64,000 bases of DNA from the NCBI RefSeq assembly GCF_030519655.1, contig NZ_JAUMIT010000001.1, forward strand, positions 806,001 through 870,000. Direction: 5' to 3'. The notes beneath the pieces are model-generated. The model did not search any database. It was not told where the DNA came from and worked only from the letters and a program-made list of their open reading frames with translations. Each line of letters opens with the position of its first letter. Position 1 is the first letter of the stretch. This stretch comes from Wenyingzhuangia gilva (GTDB lineage Bacteria; Bacteroidota; Bacteroidia; Flavobacteriales; Flavobacteriaceae). The position numbers and the translations under genes are program-made. This document shows, one piece after another, positions 1 to 9,745 of this stretch.

Positions 1-891
1 ATAAAACCCCGACAAGACCATGTGTTGCACCGTAAATAATTTGCCGAAAAATTGGGTTAAACTAGGCGAAAAATAACCAATCTTTTTTTTGAGTTCCCAA
101 ACTGTTTCACCACTTCCTTTTTTACGACCAAACAGCATAATATCTTCACCAAAAGCCTTGGCATTATCTCCAGTAATCATGGTTAACAAGCTGGTTTTAC
201 CTGCTCCATTTGGTCCTTTTAAATGCCAAAATTCTCCTTTGTTTATGGTCCAATTAATATTGTTTACAATCTGTCTTGTTTCTTCATAAAAAATATTGAC
301 ATCGGTAAATTTCACCAACGGATTCTCTACTTCTATTTTTTGAAAAGCTTCTGGTAAATCCCCTTTAAACTCATAAGGTTTTAACTGCTGATAAAATGTC
401 TTATCGTACTCTTTTGGAGATCCATAAAATTCAATTTTATCATTTTCAATCAAATAGATTTTTTTGATAAAAGGCAAGACTTCATCTCTTATTTTAAAGA
501 CCTGAACCAGAATGGTATGTTTTGCTATTTCGATTAAATCTTTAGCCAAAGATTCCTGAATCGCAATATCCAAACAATCATAGGGCTTGTCTAAAATCAA
601 AAAATCAAACTTTTGTTTTTCTAAAAACTGTAACAACAACTTTTTTTGTTGACCGCTAGAATAAGAGGTTAAACTTCTGATATTTCCATTGCCATCAACA
701 CAATGTTTTGTTAAAGTAAAAACATCATGATTTAATTCTTCTGTAATGAATTTTTCTAACACCGAAGTACTGAACAAAGCTCCTTTTTTATCATTAAATT
801 CAGGAAATAAATTTTGTTCATTTCCTACCAATAAATGATTGATAAAATTAGTTTGTGCTGTTGATTTATTAAAAATGGCAATATGGTTCAT
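1..891 (-). CDS. Double ABC ATPase, ModF-like (3' end outside window)
   Basis: This soluble protein has two ABC ATPase domains in one chain and no visible membrane segments, as in ModF-type ATPases. The 297 residues seen run off the left edge. The ATG at 891 opens directly into the first domain. That domain has a signature-like SSGQQKK near residue 78 and a Walker B-like strand LILDKP near residue 98, but no GxxGxGK(S/T) Walker A, and a Lys stands where the catalytic Glu of LDEP is expected, so it looks degenerate. The second domain starts near residue 195 and has an intact Walker A, GPNGAGKTS, near residue 226. The substrate cannot be read from the sequence. The domain architecture is clear; the ModF label rests on layout only. 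Confidence 0.8.
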   Translation of the reverse strand, partial: MNHIAIFNKSTAQTNFINHLLVGNEQNLFPEFNDKKGALFSTSVLEKFITEELNHDVFTLTKHCVDGNGNIRSLTSYSSGQQKKLLLQFLEKQKFDFLILDKPYDCLDIAIQESLAKDLIEIAKHTILVQVFKIRDEVLPFIKKIYLIENDKIEFYGSPKEYDKTFYQQLKPYEFKGDLPEAFQKIEVENPLVKFTDVNIFYEETRQIVNNINWTINKGEFWHLKGPNGAGKTSLLTMITGDNAKAFGEDIMLFGRKKGSGETVWELKKKIGYFSPSLTQFFGKLFTVQHMVLSGFY

Positions 892-1017
892 AAATTAAAA
901 TCTTAATTTTATGTACACTTAAAAATACATTTTTTTGTATACGTTATTAACAATGTACACAAATATGTTAACAAACTTGTGCATGAAAATTATTTACACA
1001 CACAAAAACCGATTTTA

Positions 1018-1806
1018 TTATGTATGTTTTTTCACAAATGCTAAAATAGCTTGTTCTGCTCCTTCTTTGTCTTCAATCAAACTCATGTGACCATTTTCAA
1101 GCTCTACTACCTCAGTATTGGCATCTTTGGTTTGTTCTATTAAATCTTCATATTTTAGAACAGGATCTTTTTTACCTAAAATCATTAAAGATGGATACGG
1201 TCCAAAATGCAACAATACTTCTCTATCCAATCTAATTTTCATTCCCTCTAAAGCCGCAATAATTCCCTGTCTTGGGGTTTTTAAAGCTTCCTTTTTAACC
1301 TTGGCAATATCATCAGCGTAAATTTTTCTACACTTAGAACGAAACAACATAGGAATAGAAGTTCTGATAAACGATTTATGATTTTCTTTTACCACAGCAA
1401 TGGCTCTATCTCTTCCTGTTTTTTTCTCTTCAGAATCTGGTCTGGCCGTAGAATTTAACAACACCAATCCTTTTACATTGTCAGGATACAAATCTGCAAA
1501 TGCCAAGGCTACATAACCTCCCATGGAATGTCCTACAAAAAAAGACCTACGGATATTTAAGACATCTAAAACTGATTTTACCGCTTCGGCCATTTCTGTC
1601 ATGGTATGTACATAGCCCAAACTTTCCGTTTGTCCGTGTCCTAATAAATCTATGCAAACTACCCTAAATTTAGGGTTTAATACTTTTTCTAAACCTTGCC
1701 ACATCGTAGTGTTTTCTAAAAAACCATGTAACAAAACAATGGCAGTTCCTTTACCAGATTCGGTATAATGGATAGGTATATTTTTATAAGTAACAAATGC
1801 GCTCAT
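1018..1806 (-). CDS. Alpha/beta-fold hydrolase
   Basis: A 262-residue single-domain alpha/beta hydrolase, probably a cytoplasmic esterase-like enzyme because there is no signal peptide. The oxyanion-hole stretch LLHGFLE lies near residue 25 and the nucleophile elbow GHSMGG near residue 92, with Ser as nucleophile. The late ENGHMS supplies the likely catalytic His near residue 239, and ILGKKDPV carries the likely acid. The length is typical of the family. It stands alone between the ABC ATPase gene, which is on the same strand with a 126-bp gap, and mfd, which is divergent. The substrate cannot be assigned. Confidence 0.88.
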   Translation of the reverse strand: MSAFVTYKNIPIHYTESGKGTAIVLLHGFLENTTMWQGLEKVLNPKFRVVCIDLLGHGQTESLGYVHTMTEMAEAVKSVLDVLNIRRSFFVGHSMGGYVALAFADLYPDNVKGLVLLNSTARPDSEEKKTGRDRAIAVVKENHKSFIRTSIPMLFRSKCRKIYADDIAKVKKEALKTPRQGIIAALEGMKIRLDREVLLHFGPYPSLMILGKKDPVLKYEDLIEQTKDANTEVVELENGHMSLIEDKEGAEQAILAFVKKHT

Positions 1807-1912
1807 ACTGCAAAAATAAGGAGTTGATGCCTAGAGAACAATAAAGTTGATCGCTATTTACAATAAAAAGAAATGCTTAAAACTTTCAGTTTTATAAAAC
1901 AATGGATAGTCC

Positions 1913-1920
1913 TACATTTG
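1913..1920 (+). promoter_or_regulatory. Bacteroidetes -7 box upstream of mfd
   Basis: TACATTTG is an exact match to the TAnnTTTG consensus used by the Bacteroidetes primary sigma factor. It lies 18 bases before the proposed TTG start of mfd, which implies a very short leader. No clear -33 TTG is seen at the standard distance. Confidence 0.55.
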
Positions 1921-1938
1921 TAAGAAAATATTTCGGTC

Positions 1939-4900
1939 TTGAAAATTCAATCTCTACTAGAAAAGTACCAACATGCAAGTGCTACAAAACAATTGGTAAC
2001 ACAAATTTCTCAAGAAAAAACGCATGCGGTATTAAGTAAATTTAACGGTGCTGCCTTGTCCATTATTATTGCAGAAACCTTTAAACAAACTGACAAAACT
2101 TTTTTATTAATTTTAAATGATAAGGAACAAGCAGCTTATTATTTAAATGATTTAGAAAGAATTTTAAATGATAAAGACGTATTGTTTTATCCAGGTTCTT
2201 ACCGAAGACCTTATGAAATTGAAGATGTAGACAATGCCAATGTTTTAATGCGTGCTGAGGTTTTAAACCGATTAAATTCCAGAAAAAAACCAGCTATTAT
2301 TGTTACTTATCCAAACGCATTGTTTGAAAAAGTTGTGACCAAAAAAGACCTGAATAGCAATACGTTAAAAATTACGACAGGTGATGAATTTAGCCTAGAT
2401 TTTATTAACGAAGTATTATTTGAATATAAATTTAACCGAGTAGATTTTGTAACAGAACCCGGAGAATTTGCCGTGCGTGGTGGAATTGTAGATGTGTTTT
2501 CTTTTGCCAACGATGAACCGTATAGACTAGAGTTTTTTGGTGATGAAGTAGACAGCATCCGTACGTTTGATGTAGAAACGCAACTCTCTACAGGAAAACC
2601 AAATAAAGTTCAGATCATGCCTAATGTGGAAAACAAGCAGTTTTCCGAAAAAAGAGAATCGTTTTTAAAGTTTATCCCTAACAACAGCGTTATTTTTACG
2701 TTGAGTATAGATATTCTTCAAAACGATTTAAATACTTTATTTGAAAAAGCAACTACTCGCTTTGAAACTTTATCAGAAACTTTAAATCACACTTTACCTA
2801 GTGAATTGTTTTTAGATGGAATTCAAATCAAAGAACAATTAAAAGGGTATAGTAGAGTTTCTGTTAACAATAGTACTTCTACAGATAGCATCAACGGAAA
2901 TACAGAACCTCAACCCTCTTTTAACAAACATTTTGATTTGTTGATAGAAAACTTACAGCAAAACACAGCAAAAGGATATCAAAATTATTTATTCTGTTCT
3001 AGCGAAAAACAAGCCAAACGTTTTCATGATATATTTGATGAAAGCGAAGAGGAAATAGTATACGAAACCGTGGTTTTTCAAATTCACGAAGGGTTTGTAG
3101 ATCACGAACACAAAATAGTTTGTTATACCGATCATCAAATTTTTGAACGTTATAATAAATTTCAACTTAAAAATGGCTTTGCCAAAAAACAAGCCGTTAC
3201 CCTACAGGAAATTAACAATTTAGAAATTGGAGATTTTGTAACCCATATAGATCATGGAATTGGAAAGTTTGGTGGTTTACAAAAAATTGATGTCAACGGT
3301 AAAAAACAAGAGGCGATTAAATTAATTTATGGCGATGCCGATGTCCTTTACATTAGCATTCACTCTTTACATAAAATATCCAAATTCAATGGAAAAGATG
3401 GTAAAATTCCTAAGGTTCATAAATTAGGATCTCCTGCTTGGAAAAAAGCCAAACAAACTGCCAAAGCCAAAGTAAAACAAATTGCTTTTGATTTAATTCA
3501 GCTCTACGCAAAACGAAAAAATCAAAAAGGATTTGCTTTTGACCCAGACAGTTATTTACAACATGAACTAGAAGCTAGTTTTATGTATGAAGATACTCCA
3601 GATCAATTTACAGCCACTCAAGATGTAAAAGCCGATATGGAAAGTGACAAACCTATGGATAGACTGGTTTGTGGTGATGTTGGTTTTGGAAAAACAGAAG
3701 TAGCTATCCGTGCCGCTTTTAAAGCTGTTGATAATGGAAAACAAGTAGCAGTGCTTGTTCCTACCACTATTTTGGCTTTTCAACATTTTAAGTCTTTCAA
3801 AAAAAGATTAGAAGATTTTCCGGTAAACATCAACTATTTAAACCGTTTTAAAACGGCTAAGCAAAAGAAAATTGTGATAGAAGATTTGGCAGAAGGAAGG
3901 TTAGATATTGTCATCGGAACCCATCAATTGGTCTCAGATAAAATCAAATACAAAGACTTAGGATTGCTAATTATTGACGAGGAACAAAAATTTGGAGTAG
4001 CTGCCAAAGACAAGTTAAAAACCATTAAAGAAAATGTAGATACTTTAACCTTAACTGCTACACCGATCCCTAGAACTTTACAGTTTAGTTTAATGGCAGC
4101 AAGAGATTTATCGGTCATTGCTACACCTCCACCCAACCGTCATCCTATAGAAAGTAATGTGATTGGTTTTAGCGAAGAAACCATTAGAGATGCTGTGATG
4201 TATGAAATTTCAAGAGGAGGACAAATATTCTTTATTCACAACAGAGTGGACAATATTAAAGAAGTGGCCGGAATGTTACAACGTTTGGTTCCCGATGCTA
4301 GAATAGGAATTGGTCACGGTCAACTAGAAGGACGAAAACTAGAAGAAGTGATGGTAAATTTTATGGAAGGAAGCTACGATATTTTAGTGGCCACCACCAT
4401 TATAGAATCTGGTTTAGATGTGCCTAACGCCAATACTATTTTTATTAACCATGCTAACAACTTTGGATTGTCAGATTTGCATCAAATGCGTGGACGTGTT
4501 GGACGTTCTAACAAAAAAGCTTTCTGTTATTTTATTTGTCCACCTTACCATATGATGACCGAAGAAGCTCGTAAACGTATTCAAGCTTTAGAAATGTTTA
4601 GCGAATTGGGTAGCGGAATTAACATTGCCATGAAAGATTTAGAAATTCGTGGAGCTGGAGATTTATTAGGAGGAGAACAAAGCGGATTTATTACCGATAT
4701 TGGTTTTGATACCTATCAAAAAATATTAGAAGAAGCCGTTAAAGAATTGAAAGAAAAAGAATTTAAGGATTTATATGATGAGGAAGATTTAGAAAACAAA
4801 GATTACGTATCAGATATACAAATAGATACCGATTTTGAAATTTTATTCCCCGATGATTATATCAACGTCATTGCAGAAAGATTAAACCTGTATAAAAAAT

Positions 4901-5265
4901 TAGGAGAGCTAACAGACGAAAAAGAGTTAGAACAATTTGAGCAACAATTAATTGACAGATTTGGAGAACTTCCAACCCAAGTGATTGATTTGTTAGATTC
5001 CGTAAGAATTAAATGGTTGGCTAAAAAATTAGGACTAGAGAAAATTATCCTAAAACAAAAAAGAATGATTGGTTATTTTGTTTCCGACCAACAAAGTGGT
5101 TTTTACAACACGCAGTCGTTTACAAATATTTTAAAATACGTGCAAAACAACCCTAAAATGTGTGTAATGAAAGAAAAAGAAACCAAAAATGGTTTACGAT
5201 TACTCATTACGTTTATTAGGATTGATAGTGTACAAAAAGCCTTAGAAACATTGAAAAATATATAA
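1939..5265 (+). CDS. mfd: Transcription-repair coupling factor Mfd
   Basis: Mfd removes RNA polymerase stalled at DNA lesions and recruits UvrA for nucleotide excision repair. The 1108 residues match the usual family length. In order there is a UvrB-like module (about 1-300), the RNAP-interacting domain around GDFVTHIDHGIG (about residue 430), a DEAD/RecG-like motor with Walker A GDVGFGKTE (about 580) and Walker B LLIIDEEQ, the second RecA lobe with the HQMRGRVGRS motif (about 850), and a C-terminal TRCF domain. The start is TTG at 1939, because no in-frame ATG gives the expected N-terminus and a -7 box lies just upstream. A strong hairpin follows the stop codon, so the gene appears monocistronic. 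Confidence 0.97.
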   Translation: MKIQSLLEKYQHASATKQLVTQISQEKTHAVLSKFNGAALSIIIAETFKQTDKTFLLILNDKEQAAYYLNDLERILNDKDVLFYPGSYRRPYEIEDVDNANVLMRAEVLNRLNSRKKPAIIVTYPNALFEKVVTKKDLNSNTLKITTGDEFSLDFINEVLFEYKFNRVDFVTEPGEFAVRGGIVDVFSFANDEPYRLEFFGDEVDSIRTFDVETQLSTGKPNKVQIMPNVENKQFSEKRESFLKFIPNNSVIFTLSIDILQNDLNTLFEKATTRFETLSETLNHTLPSELFLDGIQIKEQLKGYSRVSVNNSTSTDSINGNTEPQPSFNKHFDLLIENLQQNTAKGYQNYLFCSSEKQAKRFHDIFDESEEEIVYETVVFQIHEGFVDHEHKIVCYTDHQIFERYNKFQLKNGFAKKQAVTLQEINNLEIGDFVTHIDHGIGKFGGLQKIDVNGKKQEAIKLIYGDADVLYISIHSLHKISKFNGKDGKIPKVHKLGSPAWKKAKQTAKAKVKQIAFDLIQLYAKRKNQKGFAFDPDSYLQHELEASFMYEDTPDQFTATQDVKADMESDKPMDRLVCGDVGFGKTEVAIRAAFKAVDNGKQVAVLVPTTILAFQHFKSFKKRLEDFPVNINYLNRFKTAKQKKIVIEDLAEGRLDIVIGTHQLVSDKIKYKDLGLLIIDEEQKFGVAAKDKLKTIKENVDTLTLTATPIPRTLQFSLMAARDLSVIATPPPNRHPIESNVIGFSEETIRDAVMYEISRGGQIFFIHNRVDNIKEVAGMLQRLVPDARIGIGHGQLEGRKLEEVMVNFMEGSYDILVATTIIESGLDVPNANTIFINHANNFGLSDLHQMRGRVGRSNKKAFCYFICPPYHMMTEEARKRIQALEMFSELGSGINIAMKDLEIRGAGDLLGGEQSGFITDIGFDTYQKILEEAVKELKEKEFKDLYDEEDLENKDYVSDIQIDTDFEILFPDDYINVIAERLNLYKKLGELTDEKELEQFEQQLIDRFGELPTQVIDLLDSVRIKWLAKKLGLEKIILKQKRMIGYFVSDQQSGFYNTQSFTNILKYVQNNPKMCVMKEKETKNGLRLLITFIRIDSVQKALETLKNI

Positions 5266-5296
5266 AAAAAGAGTTAGCTGTTTGCTAACTCTTTTT
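5266..5296. terminator. Bidirectional terminator after mfd
   Basis: Stem AAAAAGAGTTAGC / GCTAACTCTTTTT with a 5-nt loop lies between the convergent mfd and lipoprotein genes. The T-tract on each strand lets it serve both. Confidence 0.85.
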
Positions 5297-5318
5297 AAAT
5301 TAAGATATAATTAAAATT

Positions 5319-5729
5319 TTATTCTTTAATTAACTTAACAGTATCAGCTGTGGTAACTTGATGACCACTTATCCACTGATTGAAACCTTCTTGCCCCATT
5401 TGTGCAATCATTTTTTGTGAGTTTACAGCTGTTCCTTCAACCTTAATTTGTAAAACAAAAGGATAACTAGCATATCTCACAACCCCATCAATTAACATAT
5501 CGTAATCTGGACCAGCTTCTTCTAAAGCTATATCTAGAGCATCTTTAATATTCCATCCAAAACCTAAGAAATAAGATTTAGAAGCATTTACTTTTACTCC
5601 TTCAGACTTTTTAATTCCCGCTAAATTCACATTTTTACTGCTAATAACCGTAAAATCTACCAACCTAACTGAACAACTTGTAAATGTTAATCCCCCTAGA
5701 ATTAACTACAACATCAATATTTTTTTCAT
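5319..5729 (-). pseudogene. Small lipoprotein gene with in-frame amber codon in the signal peptide
   Basis: The main open frame (5319-5663) encodes about 114 residues rich in beta-strand-like sequence, resembling small flavobacterial lipoproteins of the DUF6567 type; that family call is tentative. Reading further upstream in the same frame gives ATG at 5729, residues MKKILML, a TAG codon (5706-5708), and then LILGGLTFTSC, which is the rest of a lipoprotein signal peptide with its acylation Cys. So a complete signal peptide is present but interrupted at codon 8. Without readthrough, only a TTG at 5663 could start the mature part, and that product would lack export. It is either a recent nonsense mutation, a sequencing error or a suppressed codon. 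The rest of the frame is undamaged, so the lesion is young. Confidence 0.7.
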
Positions 5730-5867
5730 AAAATAATTTTTTTAATGCCTACTCTTTAAAGGATTTTCAGCTAAACTCCCTAAACGCAATTTTAGTTTTT
5801 TAATATTCAATAAACAAGAAAAAGATACAGACATTTAAATAATTATGTACAGACATTTTATAACTTT

Positions 5868-7166
5868 ATGGTCATGAAATACAACCCAATCAACCCACAA
5901 TTATTTATAGAGAATAGAAAACGCTTTACTAACCAAATGGAAGCCCATTCCATTGCGTTTTTTAATTCTAACGACATTTATTTAACTGGAGCAGATAGTA
6001 CTTTGCCTTTTCATCAACACCGAGATATTTTTTACTTAAGTGGTGTAGATCAAGAAGAATCGGTATTGGTATTGTTTCCTGATGCTAAAAATCCCAATCA
6101 TAAAGAAATTCTATTCACCAAAGAAACCAGTGAATTGATTGCTATTTGGGAAGGAGAAAAATTAAATAAAAAAACAGCTACCGAAACTTCTGGAATCCAA
6201 ACTATTTATTGGTTGTCTGAAATGGAAACTGTTTTAAAAGATTTAATTCCAGAAGCAAAAAACATTTATATCAATCAAAACCCACACAAAAGAGCAGTTC
6301 TAGAAATGGAAACTCGCGAGGATCGTTTTGTAAAAAAGCTAAAAGAAGAATATCCCAACCACAATTATTTAAAAGCTTCAGATATTCTATTTCAACTAAG
6401 AGGGATCAAGTCTCAAATTGAAATTGATTTGATTCAACAGGCTTGTAACATCACCAAAAAAGGATTTGATAGAGTTTTAAATTTTGTAAAACCAGATGTT
6501 TGGGAATACGAAATTGAAGCTGAAATGATGCATGAGTTTCTACGAAACAAATCGAAGGGATTTGCCTACACACCTATTATAGCTTCAGGTTATTCTGCTT
6601 GTGTGTTACACTATATAGAAAACAACAAACAGTGTAAATCTGGCGATTTAATTTTAATGGATACTGCAGCTGAATATGCTAATTATTCTAGTGACTTAAC
6701 CAGAACTATTCCTGTAAATGGAAAATATACCGATAGGCAAAAAGCTGTTTATCAATCTGTGTTAAACGTAAAAAAAGAAGCTACCAAAATGCTTAAAGAA
6801 GGTACGCTTTGGACAGCGTATAACGAAGAAGTTGGAAAATTAATGACCTCTGAATTATTATCTTTAAAACTACTAGATAAAGCAGACATTCAGAACCAAA
6901 CCAAAGAAAAGCCTGCCTATAAAAAATATTTTATGCACGGAACGTCTCATCATTTAGGCTTAGACACTCACGATTATGGTGATTTTGAGAATGAAATGAA
7001 AGCCAATATGGTCTTAACCGTAGAACCTGGGATTTATATTCCAAAAGAAAATTTAGGAATTAGATTAGAAGATGATTTGGTACTTCAAAAAAATGCAGAG
7101 CCAATCAATTTAATGCGAGACATTCCTATTGAAATAGAAGAAATTGAAAGTATTATGAATGCTTAA
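5868..7166 (+). CDS. pepP: Xaa-Pro aminopeptidase (aminopeptidase P, M24B)
   Basis: This enzyme releases N-terminal residues that precede proline. The 432-residue protein has the creatinase-like N-terminal domain (about 1-170) and the pita-bread metallopeptidase domain. The five metal ligands are visible: Asp in LMDTAAE, Asp in SSDLTRT, His in MHGTSHHLG, Glu in TVEPGIY and Glu in RLEDD. There is no signal peptide, so it is cytoplasmic. The start is ATG 5868; a second ATG at 5874 is equally possible. It is a single gene with its own terminator, convergent with metE. Confidence 0.95.
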   Translation: MVMKYNPINPQLFIENRKRFTNQMEAHSIAFFNSNDIYLTGADSTLPFHQHRDIFYLSGVDQEESVLVLFPDAKNPNHKEILFTKETSELIAIWEGEKLNKKTATETSGIQTIYWLSEMETVLKDLIPEAKNIYINQNPHKRAVLEMETREDRFVKKLKEEYPNHNYLKASDILFQLRGIKSQIEIDLIQQACNITKKGFDRVLNFVKPDVWEYEIEAEMMHEFLRNKSKGFAYTPIIASGYSACVLHYIENNKQCKSGDLILMDTAAEYANYSSDLTRTIPVNGKYTDRQKAVYQSVLNVKKEATKMLKEGTLWTAYNEEVGKLMTSELLSLKLLDKADIQNQTKEKPAYKKYFMHGTSHHLGLDTHDYGDFENEMKANMVLTVEPGIYIPKENLGIRLEDDLVLQKNAEPINLMRDIPIEIEEIESIMNA

Positions 7167-7205
7167 AATATGGAGTTCTCAACTTAGATAGAACATCAAA
7201 ATGAT

Positions 7206-7225
7206 CATCGAGCAAAGTCGAGATG
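7206..7225. repeat. REP-like short imperfect palindrome
   Basis: The stretch CATCGAG...TCGAGATG (20 bases) is an imperfect inverted repeat of the CGAG/CTCG kind that is commonly scattered between genes in Flavobacteriaceae. It lies between the pepP stop and the shared terminator. Only one copy is seen in this window. Confidence 0.4.
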
Positions 7226-7233
7226 TTTTTATA

Positions 7234-7270
7234 AAAAATCCCAGATTCCATTTTAGAATCTGGGATTTTT
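7234..7270. terminator. Bidirectional terminator between pepP and metE
   Basis: Perfect 15-bp stem AAAAATCCCAGATTC / GAATCTGGGATTTTT with a 7-nt loop, located four bases from the metE stop codon and flanked by T-tracts on both strands. Confidence 0.9.
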
Positions 7271-7274
7271 AAAC

Positions 7275-9590
7275 TTAACAACTAACTTCAACTTTTTCTC
7301 TTATTTGTTGCGTGGCATTTACCATCACTTCTAAGGCCTTTTTTGTTTCTGGCCATTTTCTTGTTTTTAAACCACAATCTGGATTGATCCAAATATTTTC
7401 TTTAGGAATATATTTTTCTGCTTTCTCAATCAAATCCACCACTTCTTGGGTTGATGGCACTCTTGGAGAATGAATATCGTATACTCCTGGTCCAATTTCA
7501 TTAGGATAATCAAACTCAGCAAAAACATCTAACAATTCCATTTGAGAACGAGAACACTCAATAGTAATGACATCAGCATCCATATCTGCAATAGATTTAA
7601 TGATGTCATTAAATTCTGAATAGCACATGTGAGTATGGATTTGTGTTTCATCTTTTACGCCACTTGCAGACAGTTTAAAAGCATTTACGGCCCAAGTTAA
7701 ATAATCATTCCATTGCGCTTTTTTTAACGGCAACCCTTCTCTAATAGCAGGCTCATCAATTTGAATAATTTTGATTCCAGCATTTTCTAAATCTATCACC
7801 TCATCTCTAATAGCCAAAGCAATTTGATTACAAGTGGTTTTTCTTGGCTGATCGTCTCTTACAAAAGACCATTGTAAAATAGTTACAGGTCCGGTTAACA
7901 TTCCTTTTACATATTTATTTGTTAAAGATTGTGCAAAAACTGTCCACTCTAAAGTCATCGGGTTCAAACGTTCTATATCACCAAAAATAATTGGAGGTTT
8001 TACACAACGAGTTCCGTAACTCTGCACCCAACCAAATTGAGTAAACGCAAAACCTTCAAGCTGTTCTCCAAAATACTCAACCATGTCATTTCTTTCAAAC
8101 TCTCCATGCACCAAAACATCTAAGCCTACTTGTTCTTGAAACTCAATAGACTCTTTGGTTTCTTTTTCTAATAAAGTATTGTATTCTTGATCGCTTATCA
8201 AGCCTTTTTTATACTTGGCTCTCCAACTTCTTACCTCTGGGGTTTGAGGAAAAGACCCAATGGTAGTAGTTGGATATAGTGGTAATTGTAACACTGCATT
8301 CTGAATGGTTTTTCTAGTTACAAAGGCACTATTTCTATGCAAGTCTTTGTCTTCTATAAAACTTTCGCGGTTTTTTACTTGAAATTTATGAATTCTACTA
8401 GACTCTCTTCTTTCAAGAATATTCTTTTTATTCGCTTCAAAAGCCAATAAATCAGCATGAGTAGGGTGCGTACTTAATTTATGTAACAACACTACTTCTT
8501 CTAATTTTTGAGCAGCAAAACTTAACCACGACTTTAACTCGTCATCTAATTTTTCTTCACTTTCCAAATCAACAGGTACATGTAATAAAGAACTGGAAGT
8601 AGCTACCCAAACCCTATCAGTTCCTAAAACTTCTTTGGCTTTATTTATTTTTACAATAGATTTGGTAATATCATTCTTCCAAATATTACGTCCATCTACC
8701 AATCCTAAAGACAAAATTTTAGATTGATTTTTAAAGTTAGATTGTAGTATTTTTTCTAATTGTGTTTCATCTCCTCTTGTTAAATCTATGTGTAATACCG
8801 CTCCTGGCAATTGATTGATTAACGACAAGTTATCTAAAACATCATCAAAATAAGTAGCTGTGATAAATTTTACATTTGGAAATTCTTTATTTAAAAATTG
8901 ATGTGTTTTCTGAATGGTAAATTGTTCTTTATCAGATAAATTTGACGCTAAAAACGGTTCATCAATTTGAATATAGGTTGCACCTAAATCTTGTAACTCG
9001 GCAATAATTTCTTTATAAACCGCCAACAAATCATTTAACAAATCTAACTTATCAAAACCTGCTTCTTTTTCTTTACCTAACAATAAATACGATGCAGGAC
9101 TCATCAAAACTGGTTTTGCATTTAAGCCTAGAGCAACTGCTTCTTTGTATTCATTAATTACTTTTTTTGATAAAATTTTAAAAGTTTGATTCTTTACAAA
9201 CTCGGGAACTATATAATGATAATTGGTATCAAACCATTTGGTCATCTCCATAGCAGTTATATCGTGGTTTTCTGTTTGTAATCCTCTTGCCATGGCAAAA
9301 TAAACATCCAACTCTGATAAATTTTGATTGTTTAACAACTCTTGATAACGCTTTGGCACAGCACCAACCAACAAAGTAGTATCTAACACCTGGTCGTAAA
9401 AAGAAAAATCGTTTACTGGAATTAAATCTATTCCTGCTTCTTGTTGTTTTTTCCAGTTTTGTTTTCTAATTTCATACGCAACAAGCTCTAAGACCTCTTG
9501 CTTACTGTTTTTAGCCCAGTAACTTTCTATTGCTTTTTTTAATTCTCTTTTTGCTCCTACTCTAGGATATCCTAAGACATGGTTCTTCAT
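7275..9590 (-). CDS. metE: Cobalamin-independent methionine synthase
   Basis: MetE transfers a methyl group from 5-methyltetrahydrofolate (polyglutamate) to homocysteine, the last step of methionine synthesis, without B12. The 771 residues cover both TIM barrels of the family. The N-terminus has the expected YPRVGAKRELK. The C-terminal barrel shows the zinc ligands in HTHMCYSEF, in the region of ITIECSRS and in NPDCGLKTR. A divergent Lrp-type regulator lies 155 bp away and is the obvious candidate controller. No riboswitch-like structure is evident in the 125-155 bp leader region. A near-ideal -7 box lies 26 bases upstream. Confidence 0.98.
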   Translation of the reverse strand: MKNHVLGYPRVGAKRELKKAIESYWAKNSKQEVLELVAYEIRKQNWKKQQEAGIDLIPVNDFSFYDQVLDTTLLVGAVPKRYQELLNNQNLSELDVYFAMARGLQTENHDITAMEMTKWFDTNYHYIVPEFVKNQTFKILSKKVINEYKEAVALGLNAKPVLMSPASYLLLGKEKEAGFDKLDLLNDLLAVYKEIIAELQDLGATYIQIDEPFLASNLSDKEQFTIQKTHQFLNKEFPNVKFITATYFDDVLDNLSLINQLPGAVLHIDLTRGDETQLEKILQSNFKNQSKILSLGLVDGRNIWKNDITKSIVKINKAKEVLGTDRVWVATSSSLLHVPVDLESEEKLDDELKSWLSFAAQKLEEVVLLHKLSTHPTHADLLAFEANKKNILERRESSRIHKFQVKNRESFIEDKDLHRNSAFVTRKTIQNAVLQLPLYPTTTIGSFPQTPEVRSWRAKYKKGLISDQEYNTLLEKETKESIEFQEQVGLDVLVHGEFERNDMVEYFGEQLEGFAFTQFGWVQSYGTRCVKPPIIFGDIERLNPMTLEWTVFAQSLTNKYVKGMLTGPVTILQWSFVRDDQPRKTTCNQIALAIRDEVIDLENAGIKIIQIDEPAIREGLPLKKAQWNDYLTWAVNAFKLSASGVKDETQIHTHMCYSEFNDIIKSIADMDADVITIECSRSQMELLDVFAEFDYPNEIGPGVYDIHSPRVPSTQEVVDLIEKAEKYIPKENIWINPDCGLKTRKWPETKKALEVMVNATQQIREKVEVSC

Positions 9591-9615
9591 AGTATTTTAG
9601 ATTAAAATTCTACTA

Positions 9616-9623
9616 CAAAACTA
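9616..9623 (-). promoter_or_regulatory. -7 box of metE
   Basis: TAGTTTTG on the minus strand matches the Bacteroidetes TAnnTTTG consensus and sits about 25 bases upstream of the metE ATG. A -33 TTG at the standard spacing is not seen, which is compatible with activator dependence. Confidence 0.5.
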
Positions 9624-9745
9624 CAACACAACAATATAGGCCTAAAAAAACAGTTTAAATACAGATAAAAAACCTTTTAAAAAGAATTATATAGGAAAAA
9701 ACGCTATCTTAGTATTTGAAAAAGCTAAAAAAAGAAAAAATTACT

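Noticed and set aside
944-1010. TTATTAACA plus TTATTTACA-like words between the ABC ATPase gene and the hydrolase gene
   Set aside because: Only one full box-like 9-mer in a short gap, without clustering or gene divergence; not enough for an origin. It may be an isolated DnaA site or chance in AT-rich DNA.
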